Positions 1 through 7,117 of a stretch of 16,418 bases of DNA are shown piece after piece. The stretch is taken from the NCBI GenBank assembly GCA_937996605.1, contig CALKVB010000154.1, positions 1 to 16,418 on the forward strand, in the 5' to 3' direction. The notes below the pieces were generated by a model, which made no database searches, had not been told where the DNA came from, and saw only the letters and a list, made by a program, of their open reading frames with translations. Made by a program: the position numbers and the translations under genes. Within the stretch, counting starts at the first letter, position 1. The number at the start of each line of letters is the position of its first letter. This stretch comes from an uncultured Oxalobacteraceae bacterium (GTDB taxonomy: Bacteria; Pseudomonadota; Gammaproteobacteria; Burkholderiales; Burkholderiaceae_D).

Positions 1-696
1 CGAGTCTTGTAAAATATCCACCGTTGCTTTCACTGAGGTCGGCGTATTACTTGCACGTTCACCGTCAGGCATCACTTTCCAATGCCACAGCGCCATCAGC
101 AAAGTAAGTCCTGCCACCAAGAAGAAGATAATGCGCCACGCTGCAATCCATTCAGGTCCAAAGCTCCCCTTGGTTTGGTGAAATACTTCGGTGTATAAAT
201 AACCGCTAAGCCACACCATGCCACCAGCGGCGACGATAGGTCCGACATTCCAACTCAAACTTTGGATCCCACAAAACAAAGATTGGCTACGACTATCCAG
301 TGAAGTTACATACACACCGTCACTAGCAATATCTTGAGTGGCGCCGATAAAAGAAAGTATCCACAATAGCGGCATTAACACCACCATATAATTTGGCAAA
401 GACATGGCCAAACCCACGCCCACAAAACCCAAGCCGATCATGAGCTGCGCGCACAATACAAAAAATTTCTTGGTGCGGTACATTTCTACGAACGGCGCGT
501 ACAGAGGTTTAATGGTGTAGGCCAAAATAAACATACTCGAATACCCAGCAGCCTCACCATTGCTCATTCCCAAATTCTTAAACATGGTTGAGGTCACATT
601 GGTCAACATCATAAAACCGAGTGCCATGGTGAAGTAAGCGGTGGGCACCCAAAACAATGGATTCACTACCCCGCCTGTTTTTGCTTGGTCTTGCAT
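1..696 (-). CDS. MFS-type sugar permease, partial (N-terminal 232 residues)
   Basis: The frame is open from an ATG at 694-696 to the window edge, so the C-terminal half is missing. The start is supported by a GGACGGAG ribosome-binding site just upstream. The protein has repeated hydrophobic segments typical of the major facilitator superfamily, beginning around residues 14-35. A loop motif GATQDIASDG resembles the (S/A)TQD-(I/V) motif of AmpG/PAT-type permeases, which move muropeptides or sugars across the inner membrane. It is the last visible gene on the strand after the receptor and beta-glucosidase genes, so its probable job is import of the beta-glucoside (inference). The 171-bp gap to the glucosidase gene contains a near-consensus LacI-type operator at 821-832 and short repeats, so it may have its own promoter. 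The MFS assignment is firm; the substrate is not. Confidence 0.82.
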   Translation of the reverse strand, partial: MQDQAKTGGVVNPLFWVPTAYFTMALGFMMLTNVTSTMFKNLGMSNGEAAGYSSMFILAYTIKPLYAPFVEMYRTKKFFVLCAQLMIGLGFVGVGLAMSLPNYMVVLMPLLWILSFIGATQDIASDGVYVTSLDSRSQSLFCGIQSLSWNVGPIVAAGGMVWLSGYLYTEVFHQTKGSFGPEWIAAWRIIFFLVAGLTLLMALWHWKVMPDGERASNTPTSVKATVDILQDS

Positions 697-730
697 ATTT
701 GTCTCCGTCCTTTTGCTGTCTTAGGTAGTG

Positions 731-773
731 CTTATGTGCTGCTTATGTCCTACTTCAGTGCCACTTATGTGCT
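731..773. repeat. Three helically spaced copies of CTTATGT(G/C)CT
   Basis: CTTATGTGCT occurs at 731-740 and 764-773, and CTTATGTCCT at 742-751. Start-to-start distances are 11 and 22 bp, close to whole helical turns. They lie in the leader of the MFS gene, between the operator-like site at 821-832 and the start codon at 696. They could be binding sites for a regulator, or the result of local slippage. Confidence 0.6.
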
Positions 774-820
774 ACTTCTGAGTTGCCTTGTAGATATTTT
801 TGTAGGTCTCACAGTGGCGC

Positions 821-832
821 GAAATCGTTTTC
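821..832. promoter_or_regulatory. Putative LacI-family operator upstream of the MFS gene (one mismatch)
   Basis: The sequence reads GAAATCGTTTTC, differing at one base from the GAAAACGTTTTC core that is perfect at 5165-5176, 5186-5197 and 6875-6886. The right half-site CGTTTTCA and the central CG are intact. It lies 125 bp upstream of the permease ATG and just past the glucosidase stop codon, where a separate permease promoter would be expected. The motif is seen directly; regulation by the local LacI protein is inferred. Confidence 0.5.
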
Positions 833-867
833 ATAGTTATTTGAGCATACCCTAAATTAGCGCACTT

Positions 868-2190
868 TTATCTAACTTTTTGTTCTGAAACGAATCCACG
901 GTACCAATATGCACTGTCTTTCAAGGTGCGTTGCTGAGTCGCATAGTCAACATGGACAATACCGAAGCGTTTCGAATATCCTGAATTCCATTCAAAATTA
1001 TCGAGCAAGCTCCACAGGAAATATCCTTGGACATCGACCCCTTTTGCCATCGCTTGGAATAAAGCGGCAAGATGATTTCTGACGTAATCGATACGCGCCA
1101 CATCGGGAATGACGCCATGCGTCACTTCATCTGGATTCGCCATACCATTCTCGGTAATGTTGATCGGCGGCAAGGTATATTCTTCATGTAATTTCAACAG
1201 AAGTTCAGTTAAGCCTTGAGGGTAGATTTCCCACCCCATGTCGGTACGTCCATTCGATAAAGGTGGCTGCCTTGGCGGATCTTCTGCGCTACAGTAGGCG
1301 CGGAAGTAATAATTTACACCAAGAAAATCGATCGCTTGCTGTATGTGTTTGAAATCGTCGGCATGCACCACGGGGGCATTCGCGCCATGCGCACGTAGAG
1401 CGAGTTCAGGATAACGACCTTTGAAAATAGGATCCATAAACCACTGCACAGAACGTGCATATTCAAGTTCGGCCAAGGCGCGATCTGCTTCACTATCGGT
1501 CGCTGCATCAGCAGTCCATTGATTTAAAACGATACCTAATTTGGCGGACACGCCTTGCTCCCGCATTGCCGTCATTGCTAAGCCATGCGACAACAATAAA
1601 TGATGTGACACTTGTATCGCTTGTTTGGCGTCCGCCACACCTGGCGCAAATTGCGCGTTACCATAACCAAGGTTCGCGGTACACCAAGGCTCATTATGGG
1701 TGGCAATGCTAGCGACTCGATCGCCAAAACGATGCGCGACTTCTGCAGCATAGTCTGCGAAGCGTGACGGAATATCTCGCGACAACCAACCACCATCGTC
1801 TTGCAAACCCTGAGGTAGATCCCAGTGATATAAAGTCAGGTGTGGCGCAATGTTTTTTTCTGCCAAAGCATCGATCAGTCGCGCATAGAAATCAAACCCT
1901 TTTTCATTCCACGCACCTTTACCTTGCGCTTGCACGCGCGACCAGGCCATCGAAAAACGATAGGCATCCAAACCGAGAGACGCAATCAATTCAACATCGT
2001 CACGGTAGCGATGATAATGATCGCAGGCGACCAAGCCATCGCTCGCATCTTTAATGTTCGCAGGGTTTTGACAAAAGGTATCCCAGATCGACAAGCCTTT
2101 GCCGTCGGCGGTCGCTGCGCCCTCGATTTGAAAGGCACTGGTGGCAACGCCCCAGATGAAGTCTTGTGGAAATTTGGTAAATGAATTCAT
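868..2190 (-). CDS. bglA: GH1 family beta-glucosidase
   Basis: A 440-residue glycoside hydrolase family 1 enzyme, full length for the family. It hydrolyses terminal beta-linked glucose (or related sugars) from short oligosaccharides or aryl glucosides with retention of configuration. The N-terminal GH1 signature FIWGVATSAFQIEG spans residues 11-24, with sugar-binding Gln21. His122-Trp123 (YHWDLP) and Asn166 precede the acid/base Glu167 in THNEP. The nucleophile is Glu347 in ITENG, and Glu400-Trp401 complete the glycone pocket. No signal peptide is visible, so it should act in the cytoplasm on imported sugar. It follows the TonB receptor on the same strand after 244 bp and precedes the MFS permease. 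The ribosome-binding site is weak, but the ATG at 2190 places the GH1 signature at the usual distance from the N-terminus. Whether the natural substrate is cellobiose or a plant aryl glucoside cannot be read from the sequence. Confidence 0.95.
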   Translation of the reverse strand: MNSFTKFPQDFIWGVATSAFQIEGAATADGKGLSIWDTFCQNPANIKDASDGLVACDHYHRYRDDVELIASLGLDAYRFSMAWSRVQAQGKGAWNEKGFDFYARLIDALAEKNIAPHLTLYHWDLPQGLQDDGGWLSRDIPSRFADYAAEVAHRFGDRVASIATHNEPWCTANLGYGNAQFAPGVADAKQAIQVSHHLLLSHGLAMTAMREQGVSAKLGIVLNQWTADAATDSEADRALAELEYARSVQWFMDPIFKGRYPELALRAHGANAPVVHADDFKHIQQAIDFLGVNYYFRAYCSAEDPPRQPPLSNGRTDMGWEIYPQGLTELLLKLHEEYTLPPINITENGMANPDEVTHGVIPDVARIDYVRNHLAALFQAMAKGVDVQGYFLWSLLDNFEWNSGYSKRFGIVHVDYATQQRTLKDSAYWYRGFVSEQKVR

Positions 2191-2240
2191 GTTCTACTTG
2201 GATAATCATGCACCGTAGTGCAAAGGCTGAAAAAGACCAC

Positions 2241-2263
2241 ATGTACTGACGTTTTCAGTACAT
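2241..2263. promoter_or_regulatory. 23-bp inverted repeat upstream of the beta-glucosidase gene
   Basis: Arms ATGTACTGA (2241-2249) and TCAGTACAT (2255-2263) are perfect complements around a 5-base centre CGTTT. The element lies 51 bp upstream of the glucosidase start. It contains one operator half-site, CGTTTTCA (2250-2257), but its symmetry axis differs from that of the TGAAAACGTTTTCA operators. It could be a separate regulator's site or a leader hairpin. An 8-bp direct repeat CATTGCTC follows at 2261-2268 and 2273-2280. Confidence 0.5.
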
Positions 2264-2395
2264 TGCTCATTGCATTGCTCAATATAATTGGCAGACAACG
2301 TGATAAAAATGCTCAACTAAATACGCTTTAGTAGCCCCACATAAACTTAAATAAGTCAGCGTAAAAAGAAAGCGCGTTCTGCCGAGGGCCGGCTA

Positions 2396-2421
2396 TGCTC
2401 AAGGTCACGAGACCTTGAGCA
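2396..2421. terminator. Strong 11-bp stem-loop downstream of the TonB receptor gene
   Basis: TGCTCAAGGTC (2396-2406) pairs perfectly with GACCTTGAGCA (2411-2421) around a 4-base loop, beginning 14 bases past the receptor stop codon. The run of five T lies on the plus-strand side (2422-2426). For the leftward receptor transcript the stem therefore has A residues before it and no U-tract after it. It may be a weak terminator or an mRNA-stabilising stem that lets the receptor be made in excess over the downstream glucosidase. Confidence 0.5.
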
Positions 2422-2434
2422 TTTTTCCCATCAA

Positions 2435-4846
2435 TTAGAAGTTGTAGCCAAAGTTCACACCAACCGTGCGAGGTGGCAAGTACTGCGCTACCCACGCACC
2501 ACCGGCATTCCCTGCGCTAGTTTTGATGTTGTTATTGCCCACATTACGAACGAAGAAGTCAGACCACCAACCTTTGGTCGATTCGTAACGCATACCAATA
2601 TCAGCACGGCTATAGGCTTTTTGCTTATCGCCTTCACCGAGATTAAAGACACTCAACCATGTTTCTGTTTCATAGTGAATGCTGGCACGAGGAGTCAGCG
2701 TCGCGCCATCGGCCATATGGAACATATGTTGATATTGGAACTGAGCAGCAAAGCGTGGCGCGTGCGGCATAGTGTTGCCAGTGACGTCGAGACAGGTGCT
2801 AATTCCAGGCACTTTACATGCTGGCAAAGCATAGTCATTGGTGCCGCCAATCAATTTACCCAAGGTCGCGTGGGTGAATGCAAAGGTCATTTGCAAACGA
2901 TCATCCGGTGTAATCCGCGCTGCGATTTCCGATTCGAAACCGGAGATCTTCGCACCTTCAGCATTGCTCGTTGCTAAACCACGAGTACCATCGGGATTCG
3001 TCACAGGCGCACTGAACTGGAAGTCTTTGAAGTTGGTGTAGTAAATAGCGTTATTCACGCGCAATGAACCATCCAAGAATGTGCTCTTGGTACCAATTTC
3101 ATAGTTCGTCAAAGTTTCAGCGCCATAGGTCTTGCCGCCGTCCTGCAAACCGCCTGATTTATAACCCGTCGATACGCTGGTGTAGAGCATATTGTTCTTG
3201 TCGAGGTCATATCCCAAGCGCAATAAGCCAGTGACCTTGCTACCTGTGTACTCGCCATCATTGGAAGGCTTGCCTGGGCTATAACCTTGACCTGGAATAC
3301 GCGGATCGATATTTGGATTCAAGGGCACTTGTGTCACGGTCGCATCATAGTTCCAGGTGTAGCCATTACCACCAACATTAGTACGTTTATCGGAGGTGTA
3401 ACGCAAGCCACCGGTTAAATGCAAACTATCGTCGACGTTCCATGTCGCTTGACCAAAAGCCGCGCTAGATGCCACGGTTTCTTTCGGTTGGATAAAAGAA
3501 CCTTGCCAACCGACTGTCCCTTGTTGTGTACCATTGAAGATAGGAATATCGAAACGGATATCATTGCGTTCTGCTGCGTAGTACACGCCTAATTGCCAAT
3601 CGACTTCACGCTTGCCTGTCGATTGCAACTCAACTTCATGGCTGTAGTTAAAGTAGTTCGAAGAAACCGTATTATTCGCTTGATAGCCTGCACCTGTTGC
3701 GAAGCTAGTTGGAATCGCCACACCGCCGTCTTGATCAAAGTTGGAAGAACCGCTGAACTTCGACACGCCAGCGATATACGACAAGCTCATATCATTGTTC
3801 AAACGATATTCCAAACGGCTACGGAAAGAATCCGTATCACGCTGTACAAACGGTGCAGTATCAATCAAGGCTGACCACAGCTTTTGACCCGCACGTGGTG
3901 TCTGCATCAAGTTCATGCTTGGTGTGCCACGATCCGCATATTTCTCGTAGGCGACATTCCATTTCAAGTCTGGGTTGATTTGCCACAACAAGCTCACACG
4001 CACTGCTGTTTGATCTTGTGCATTGTATTTCGGCCCGCCATTGATGAAGAGATTCGGATTGATAGCTTGGAAATCGGCCAACTTCCCACCACCTGCAACA
4101 AAGGCCGCCTTTTGGCTAGCCAAAGGAATCACTGGCAAAGATTGATAATCGACATAGCCGTCATGCTGTTCATGCACGAAGGCCACGCGCATCGCCGCAT
4201 TGTCACTTAATGGAATATTGAACGCCCCGCGACCGCCAAGTCGGTTATAGGTACCCAAACCTCCTTCAATACTGCCGGTTTGTTTTCCCAGTACAGGTTT
4301 GGCTGTTTGCATATTCACCGCGCCTACAGTGGAATTACGTCCCCACAAAGTACCTTGCGGACCACGCAAGACTTCGATCGCATCCAAATCGAATAGCAAG
4401 GAAGTCGCACCTTCTGGGCGGGGTGAGTAAATACCGTCAACGAAAGAAGCAACTTCAGGATCTGCGTATTCTGTTTTCGCACTATCATTCCCAACGCCAC
4501 GCAAGGTCATCGTAATGACGCCATGGTCACCCTGCCCTGTTGCTTGAAAGCTAGGAACTAGATTCACAACGTCAAGCAAGGTTTGCACATGAGCGTCTTC
4601 CAACGCACCTGTGCTGATGGCCGTAATTGCGACCGGAGTTTTCTGCAAAGACGTTGTACGCTTTGTACCAGTGACCAACACTTCTTGAATGGTAGTCGTC
4701 GCATTTTTTGCAGCGTCGCTGCTCGCAGGTGCTGTTGGCGTTGCATTTTGTGCGTGAGCACTACTCATACCTGCGACTAATACCAACACGGCAAGTTGAA
4801 TTGGGGAGCTCGCACGTTGTCGGATTGGTGATGCTGATTTTTTCAT
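2435..4846 (-). CDS. TonB-dependent outer-membrane receptor, probable carbohydrate uptake
   Basis: An 803-residue TonB-dependent receptor that should bind a ligand at the cell surface and pass it into the periplasm using TonB-ExbBD energy. The ATG at 4844-4846 is chosen because a GGAG ribosome-binding site lies just upstream and a signal peptide begins immediately: a charged MKKSASPIRQR stretch, a hydrophobic core around residues 16-27, and an AHA-Q cleavage site near residue 32. The open frame continues 42 codons further upstream, but that extension would bury the signal peptide. The TonB-box-like sequence IQEVLVTG (53-60) precedes the plug domain (about 65-180), which contains the conserved LRGPQGTLWGRNS stretch. 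The rest has the alternating pattern of a 22-strand barrel and ends in Phe, as outer-membrane barrels do. Its neighbours (GH1 enzyme, MFS permease, LacI regulator) point to sugar uptake rather than siderophores; that is inference. No SusD-like partner is present. Confidence 0.92.
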   Translation of the reverse strand: MKKSASPIRQRASSPIQLAVLVLVAGMSSAHAQNATPTAPASSDAAKNATTTIQEVLVTGTKRTTSLQKTPVAITAISTGALEDAHVQTLLDVVNLVPSFQATGQGDHGVITMTLRGVGNDSAKTEYADPEVASFVDGIYSPRPEGATSLLFDLDAIEVLRGPQGTLWGRNSTVGAVNMQTAKPVLGKQTGSIEGGLGTYNRLGGRGAFNIPLSDNAAMRVAFVHEQHDGYVDYQSLPVIPLASQKAAFVAGGGKLADFQAINPNLFINGGPKYNAQDQTAVRVSLLWQINPDLKWNVAYEKYADRGTPSMNLMQTPRAGQKLWSALIDTAPFVQRDTDSFRSRLEYRLNNDMSLSYIAGVSKFSGSSNFDQDGGVAIPTSFATGAGYQANNTVSSNYFNYSHEVELQSTGKREVDWQLGVYYAAERNDIRFDIPIFNGTQQGTVGWQGSFIQPKETVASSAAFGQATWNVDDSLHLTGGLRYTSDKRTNVGGNGYTWNYDATVTQVPLNPNIDPRIPGQGYSPGKPSNDGEYTGSKVTGLLRLGYDLDKNNMLYTSVSTGYKSGGLQDGGKTYGAETLTNYEIGTKSTFLDGSLRVNNAIYYTNFKDFQFSAPVTNPDGTRGLATSNAEGAKISGFESEIAARITPDDRLQMTFAFTHATLGKLIGGTNDYALPACKVPGISTCLDVTGNTMPHAPRFAAQFQYQHMFHMADGATLTPRASIHYETETWLSVFNLGEGDKQKAYSRADIGMRYESTKGWWSDFFVRNVGNNNIKTSAGNAGGAWVAQYLPPRTVGVNFGYNF

Positions 4847-5163
4847 TTTGTCTCCAGTTGGATTGGTATTGTGTTGATTCGTCTCGGCAATCAGTCCCAA
4901 CTCGATTCCAGTCTCTGCGCTATCCCTGTTATCGGACAGTGTCACGCTGGGCATGGTTGAGCTTATTTTCAAACTAATTGCTGTTTATTACTTCGCTACC
5001 GCGTTTTTCCATCCTGTTTGGTCCATTTTTTTGCTACAGACCTCATTCACGAAGTTTTCATGTTGGTAGCCCGCTTTCACGTTTTCCACATCCACGAAGC
5101 GAAACCCACCGATTTGCCCGTTTTTCCACGGACAAAACGACAATATTCCGTGTTAAATTTGTT

Positions 5164-5177
5164 TGAAAACGTTTTCA
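5164..5177. promoter_or_regulatory. LacI-family operator O1, perfect palindrome
   Basis: TGAAAACGTTTTCA is a perfect 14-bp palindrome with a central CG, the classical form bound by LacI/PurR-type repressors, whose hinge-helix leucine pries open the central CpG step. It sits between the divergent receptor and halogenase genes, 21 bp centre to centre from an identical site. The local LacI-type protein is the obvious candidate ligand. Confidence 0.85.
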
Positions 5178-5182
5178 CATTA

Positions 5183-5200
5183 CATGAAAACGTTTTCATG
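5183..5200. promoter_or_regulatory. LacI-family operator O2, perfect palindrome
   Basis: The 14-bp TGAAAACGTTTTCA core (5185-5198) extends to an 18-bp perfect palindrome, CATGAAAACGTTTTCATG. With O1 it forms a pair on the same face of the helix, two turns apart, suggesting cooperative binding of two dimers. It lies 116 bp upstream of the halogenase-family start codon. Confidence 0.85.
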
Positions 5201-5315
5201 ATACATTTTAATTTTTAGCGATGTCAACTAAATTCCTGTTTTGCAATGCAGCAAAATGAAGAAGTGGTATGCCCTTTTGATCAAAACAAATCACAAAAAA
5301 TGAGAGACAAATAGC

Positions 5316-6908
5316 ATGAAAAAAGTAAATCAAATCTTGATCGTTGGTGGCGGTACAGCCGGTTGGTTAACTGCGGCTTTTTTGGCAAAACATTTGGCAA
5401 GTCAGCGGGACTATGGCATACAAATCCGTTTAGTGGAGTCACCTGAAATCGGCATTATTGGTGTTGGCGAGGGGAGCTTTCCTTCGATTCGCGGAACACT
5501 CGCTGCGATAGGTATCGACGAAGCGAGATTTATTCGCGAATGTCATGCGACATTCAAACAAGGCATACGCTTTGACCATTGGGTTCGCCCACCACAAAGT
5601 GCTGGCTCACAGCATTATTTTCATCCATTTAGTCAGCCCAGCCAACGCACTGGAACGCCCGAACTTCTGCCCTATTGGTTACACGGCGCCGCTGGAAAAG
5701 GCATCCCATTTGCACAGGCAGTCAGCATGCAAAAGTTCATCGCTGATCATGGAAGAGGCCCCAAACGTGCGAGCGATAGCGACTATCTAGGCCCGATGAA
5801 CTATGCCTATCATTTTGATGCTGGACGATTTGCTACTTTACTAGCTGAGCATGCTAAATCGCTCGGTGTCAAACACTTGCTGGGCAATGTAGATCAAGTG
5901 CAGCTTCACGAAGATGGCGGCATTCGCTCTGTCCATACGAAAGAACAAGGCGCCCTGCAAGCTGACTTATATATTGATTGCACAGGCTTTCGCGCTCGCT
6001 TAATTGGTGAGACTTTACAGTCTGATTTTAAGAGCGTCAGCGATGTACTTTTTGTAGACCGTGCACTCGCTGTGCAAGTGCCGTATGCGACACCACAAAC
6101 AGCGATCCCGTCTTACACCATTTCAAGCGCACACGAAGCGGGTTGGACCTGGGATATTGGCCTTCAAAATCGACGTGGCATCGGCTATGTATATTCAAGT
6201 CGCCACAGCAGCGATGAACGCGCAGAACAAATTCTTCGGCAATACGTAGGCTCAGCGACGGCCGAAATTCAACCTCGCAAACTCGAATTGAAGTTAGGTT
6301 ATCGGCCACAAGCATGGATCAAAAATTGCGTCGCGGTAGGCTTATCTGGAGGCTTCCTGGAACCGCTTGAGTCGTCGGGCGTTGGCTTGATCGAAACTGC
6401 CGCCTACTTACTCGCGTATTTGTTTCCGTTTGATGGTGAGTTTGAGGCTAGCGCCAAACATTTCAACCATTTGATGTCGCAACGTTACGATAGAATTGTC
6501 GACTTTATCAAGCTGCATTACTGCCTAAGTCAACGTCAAGATAGCGCCTTCTGGCGAGACAACACGGATGCTACTTCGATTCCCACATCCTTGATTGAAA
6601 AGCTCGCCATGTGGCGCAGCCGTCCGCCCAGCCGGCTGGACTTCATTACCGACTTAGAAATGTATCCGCCATCAAGTTGGCAGTATGTTTTATATGGAAT
6701 GGAGTACGCTACTCAACTCCATCCAAGCGCTCTAGATACAAACAAACTGGTATTAGTGCAGCAAGAGTTTCAAAACATTGCCAACTTTTCTCAACGGGCA
6801 CTGAGCGACTTACCAGAACACCGAGCCTTAGTTGAGTATTATTGTCAAAAAGGGCAAAACACCACCAATAGCAAGAAAACGTTTTCATACGGTCGGGTAA
6901 TGGCCTAA
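5316..6908 (+). CDS. Flavin-dependent tryptophan-halogenase-family protein
   Basis: A 530-residue member of the Trp_halogenase family, normal in length. Such enzymes use FADH2 from a separate reductase, O2 and halide to make HOCl/HOBr, which reaches the substrate through a lysine. The FAD-binding motif GGGTAG is at residues 11-16 and the conserved GVGEGSFPS at 49-57. Lys81 in ATFKQGIRF probably matches the catalytic lysine (Lys79 of PrnA), and Glu352-Ser353 in FLEPLESSG match the PrnA Glu346-Ser347 pair. The family WxWxIP motif is present as WTWDIG (277-282), with Gly in place of Pro. The start has a GAGAG ribosome-binding site about 9 bases upstream. The gene is divergent from the receptor and shares the twin operators with it, and no flavin reductase is nearby. 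Related halogenases next to TonB receptors are known in Xanthomonas and Brevundimonas, and tested ones prefer bromide and indoles. The true substrate here is unknown. Confidence 0.88.
   Translation: MKKVNQILIVGGGTAGWLTAAFLAKHLASQRDYGIQIRLVESPEIGIIGVGEGSFPSIRGTLAAIGIDEARFIRECHATFKQGIRFDHWVRPPQSAGSQHYFHPFSQPSQRTGTPELLPYWLHGAAGKGIPFAQAVSMQKFIADHGRGPKRASDSDYLGPMNYAYHFDAGRFATLLAEHAKSLGVKHLLGNVDQVQLHEDGGIRSVHTKEQGALQADLYIDCTGFRARLIGETLQSDFKSVSDVLFVDRALAVQVPYATPQTAIPSYTISSAHEAGWTWDIGLQNRRGIGYVYSSRHSSDERAEQILRQYVGSATAEIQPRKLELKLGYRPQAWIKNCVAVGLSGGFLEPLESSGVGLIETAAYLLAYLFPFDGEFEASAKHFNHLMSQRYDRIVDFIKLHYCLSQRQDSAFWRDNTDATSIPTSLIEKLAMWRSRPPSRLDFITDLEMYPPSSWQYVLYGMEYATQLHPSALDTNKLVLVQQEFQNIANFSQRALSDLPEHRALVEYYCQKGQNTTNSKKTFSYGRVMA
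6875..6886. promoter_or_regulatory. Perfect LacI-type operator core inside the halogenase 3' end
   Basis: GAAAACGTTTTC is a perfect 12-bp palindrome identical to the core of the divergent-promoter operators, followed by the same CAT. It is read as Lys-Thr-Phe-Ser in the extreme C-terminal tail of the halogenase-family protein, beyond the recognisable fold. It lies about 230 bp upstream of the LacI-type gene, so it may be an auxiliary or autoregulatory site. Confidence 0.6.
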
Positions 6909-7076
6909 TATCGCACTTTTACCGCGCCAATTGAGGAGAGTGAGCTTGACCGTTTTTTTTGATCTTAAAATGTGTCGACATGCTTTGAAGTAGCACCACA
7001 GATTCAACAAGCGTCAACAAGCCGATAGAATTTTATGCTTATGGTTTATGCTATTCTTTCTCGATTAGATCGTATT

Positions 7077-7090
7077 TGAAAAGCTTTTCA
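7077..7090. promoter_or_regulatory. Operator variant with central GC, directly upstream of the lacI-type gene
   Basis: TGAAAAGCTTTTCA is a perfect 14-bp palindrome that differs from the locus operators only by inversion of the two central bases (CG to GC). It ends 27 bp before the regulator's TTG start, so bound protein would block its transcription. It is a candidate lower-affinity autoregulatory site. Confidence 0.55.
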
Positions 7091-7117
7091 TTATTTTTTA
7101 AGTAAGAAGGTATCCAC

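Larger units (their letters stand above)
4847..5315. other. Divergent regulatory region between receptor and halogenase genes
   Basis: This 469-bp stretch holds no credible gene. It contains the ribosome-binding sites of both flanking genes and the twin operators at 5164-5198. Half-site-like sequences GAAGTTTTCA (5051-5060) and CACGTTTTC (5078-5086) occur towards the receptor gene. A weak leftward promoter candidate has TTTTCA (minus strand, 5164-5169) and ATATTG (minus strand, 5141-5146) 17 bp apart; its -35 element would lie inside the first operator. If that is correct, the receptor transcript carries a leader of nearly 300 bases. No convincing rightward promoter was found by eye. Confidence 0.6.

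Noticed and set aside
4847..4972. 42-codon N-terminal extension of the TonB receptor frame
   Set aside because: The frame is open, but a clean signal peptide and a GGAG ribosome-binding site place the start at 4846; the extension would bury the signal peptide.
4978..5218. Short plus-strand frames in the divergent receptor/halogenase region
   Set aside because: They lack ribosome-binding sites, overlap each other and the operators, and encode low-complexity peptides.
6953..6960. Run of eight T after the halogenase gene as a terminator
   Set aside because: No convincing stem precedes it; only a 5-bp GGTAA/TTACC pairing far upstream was found.
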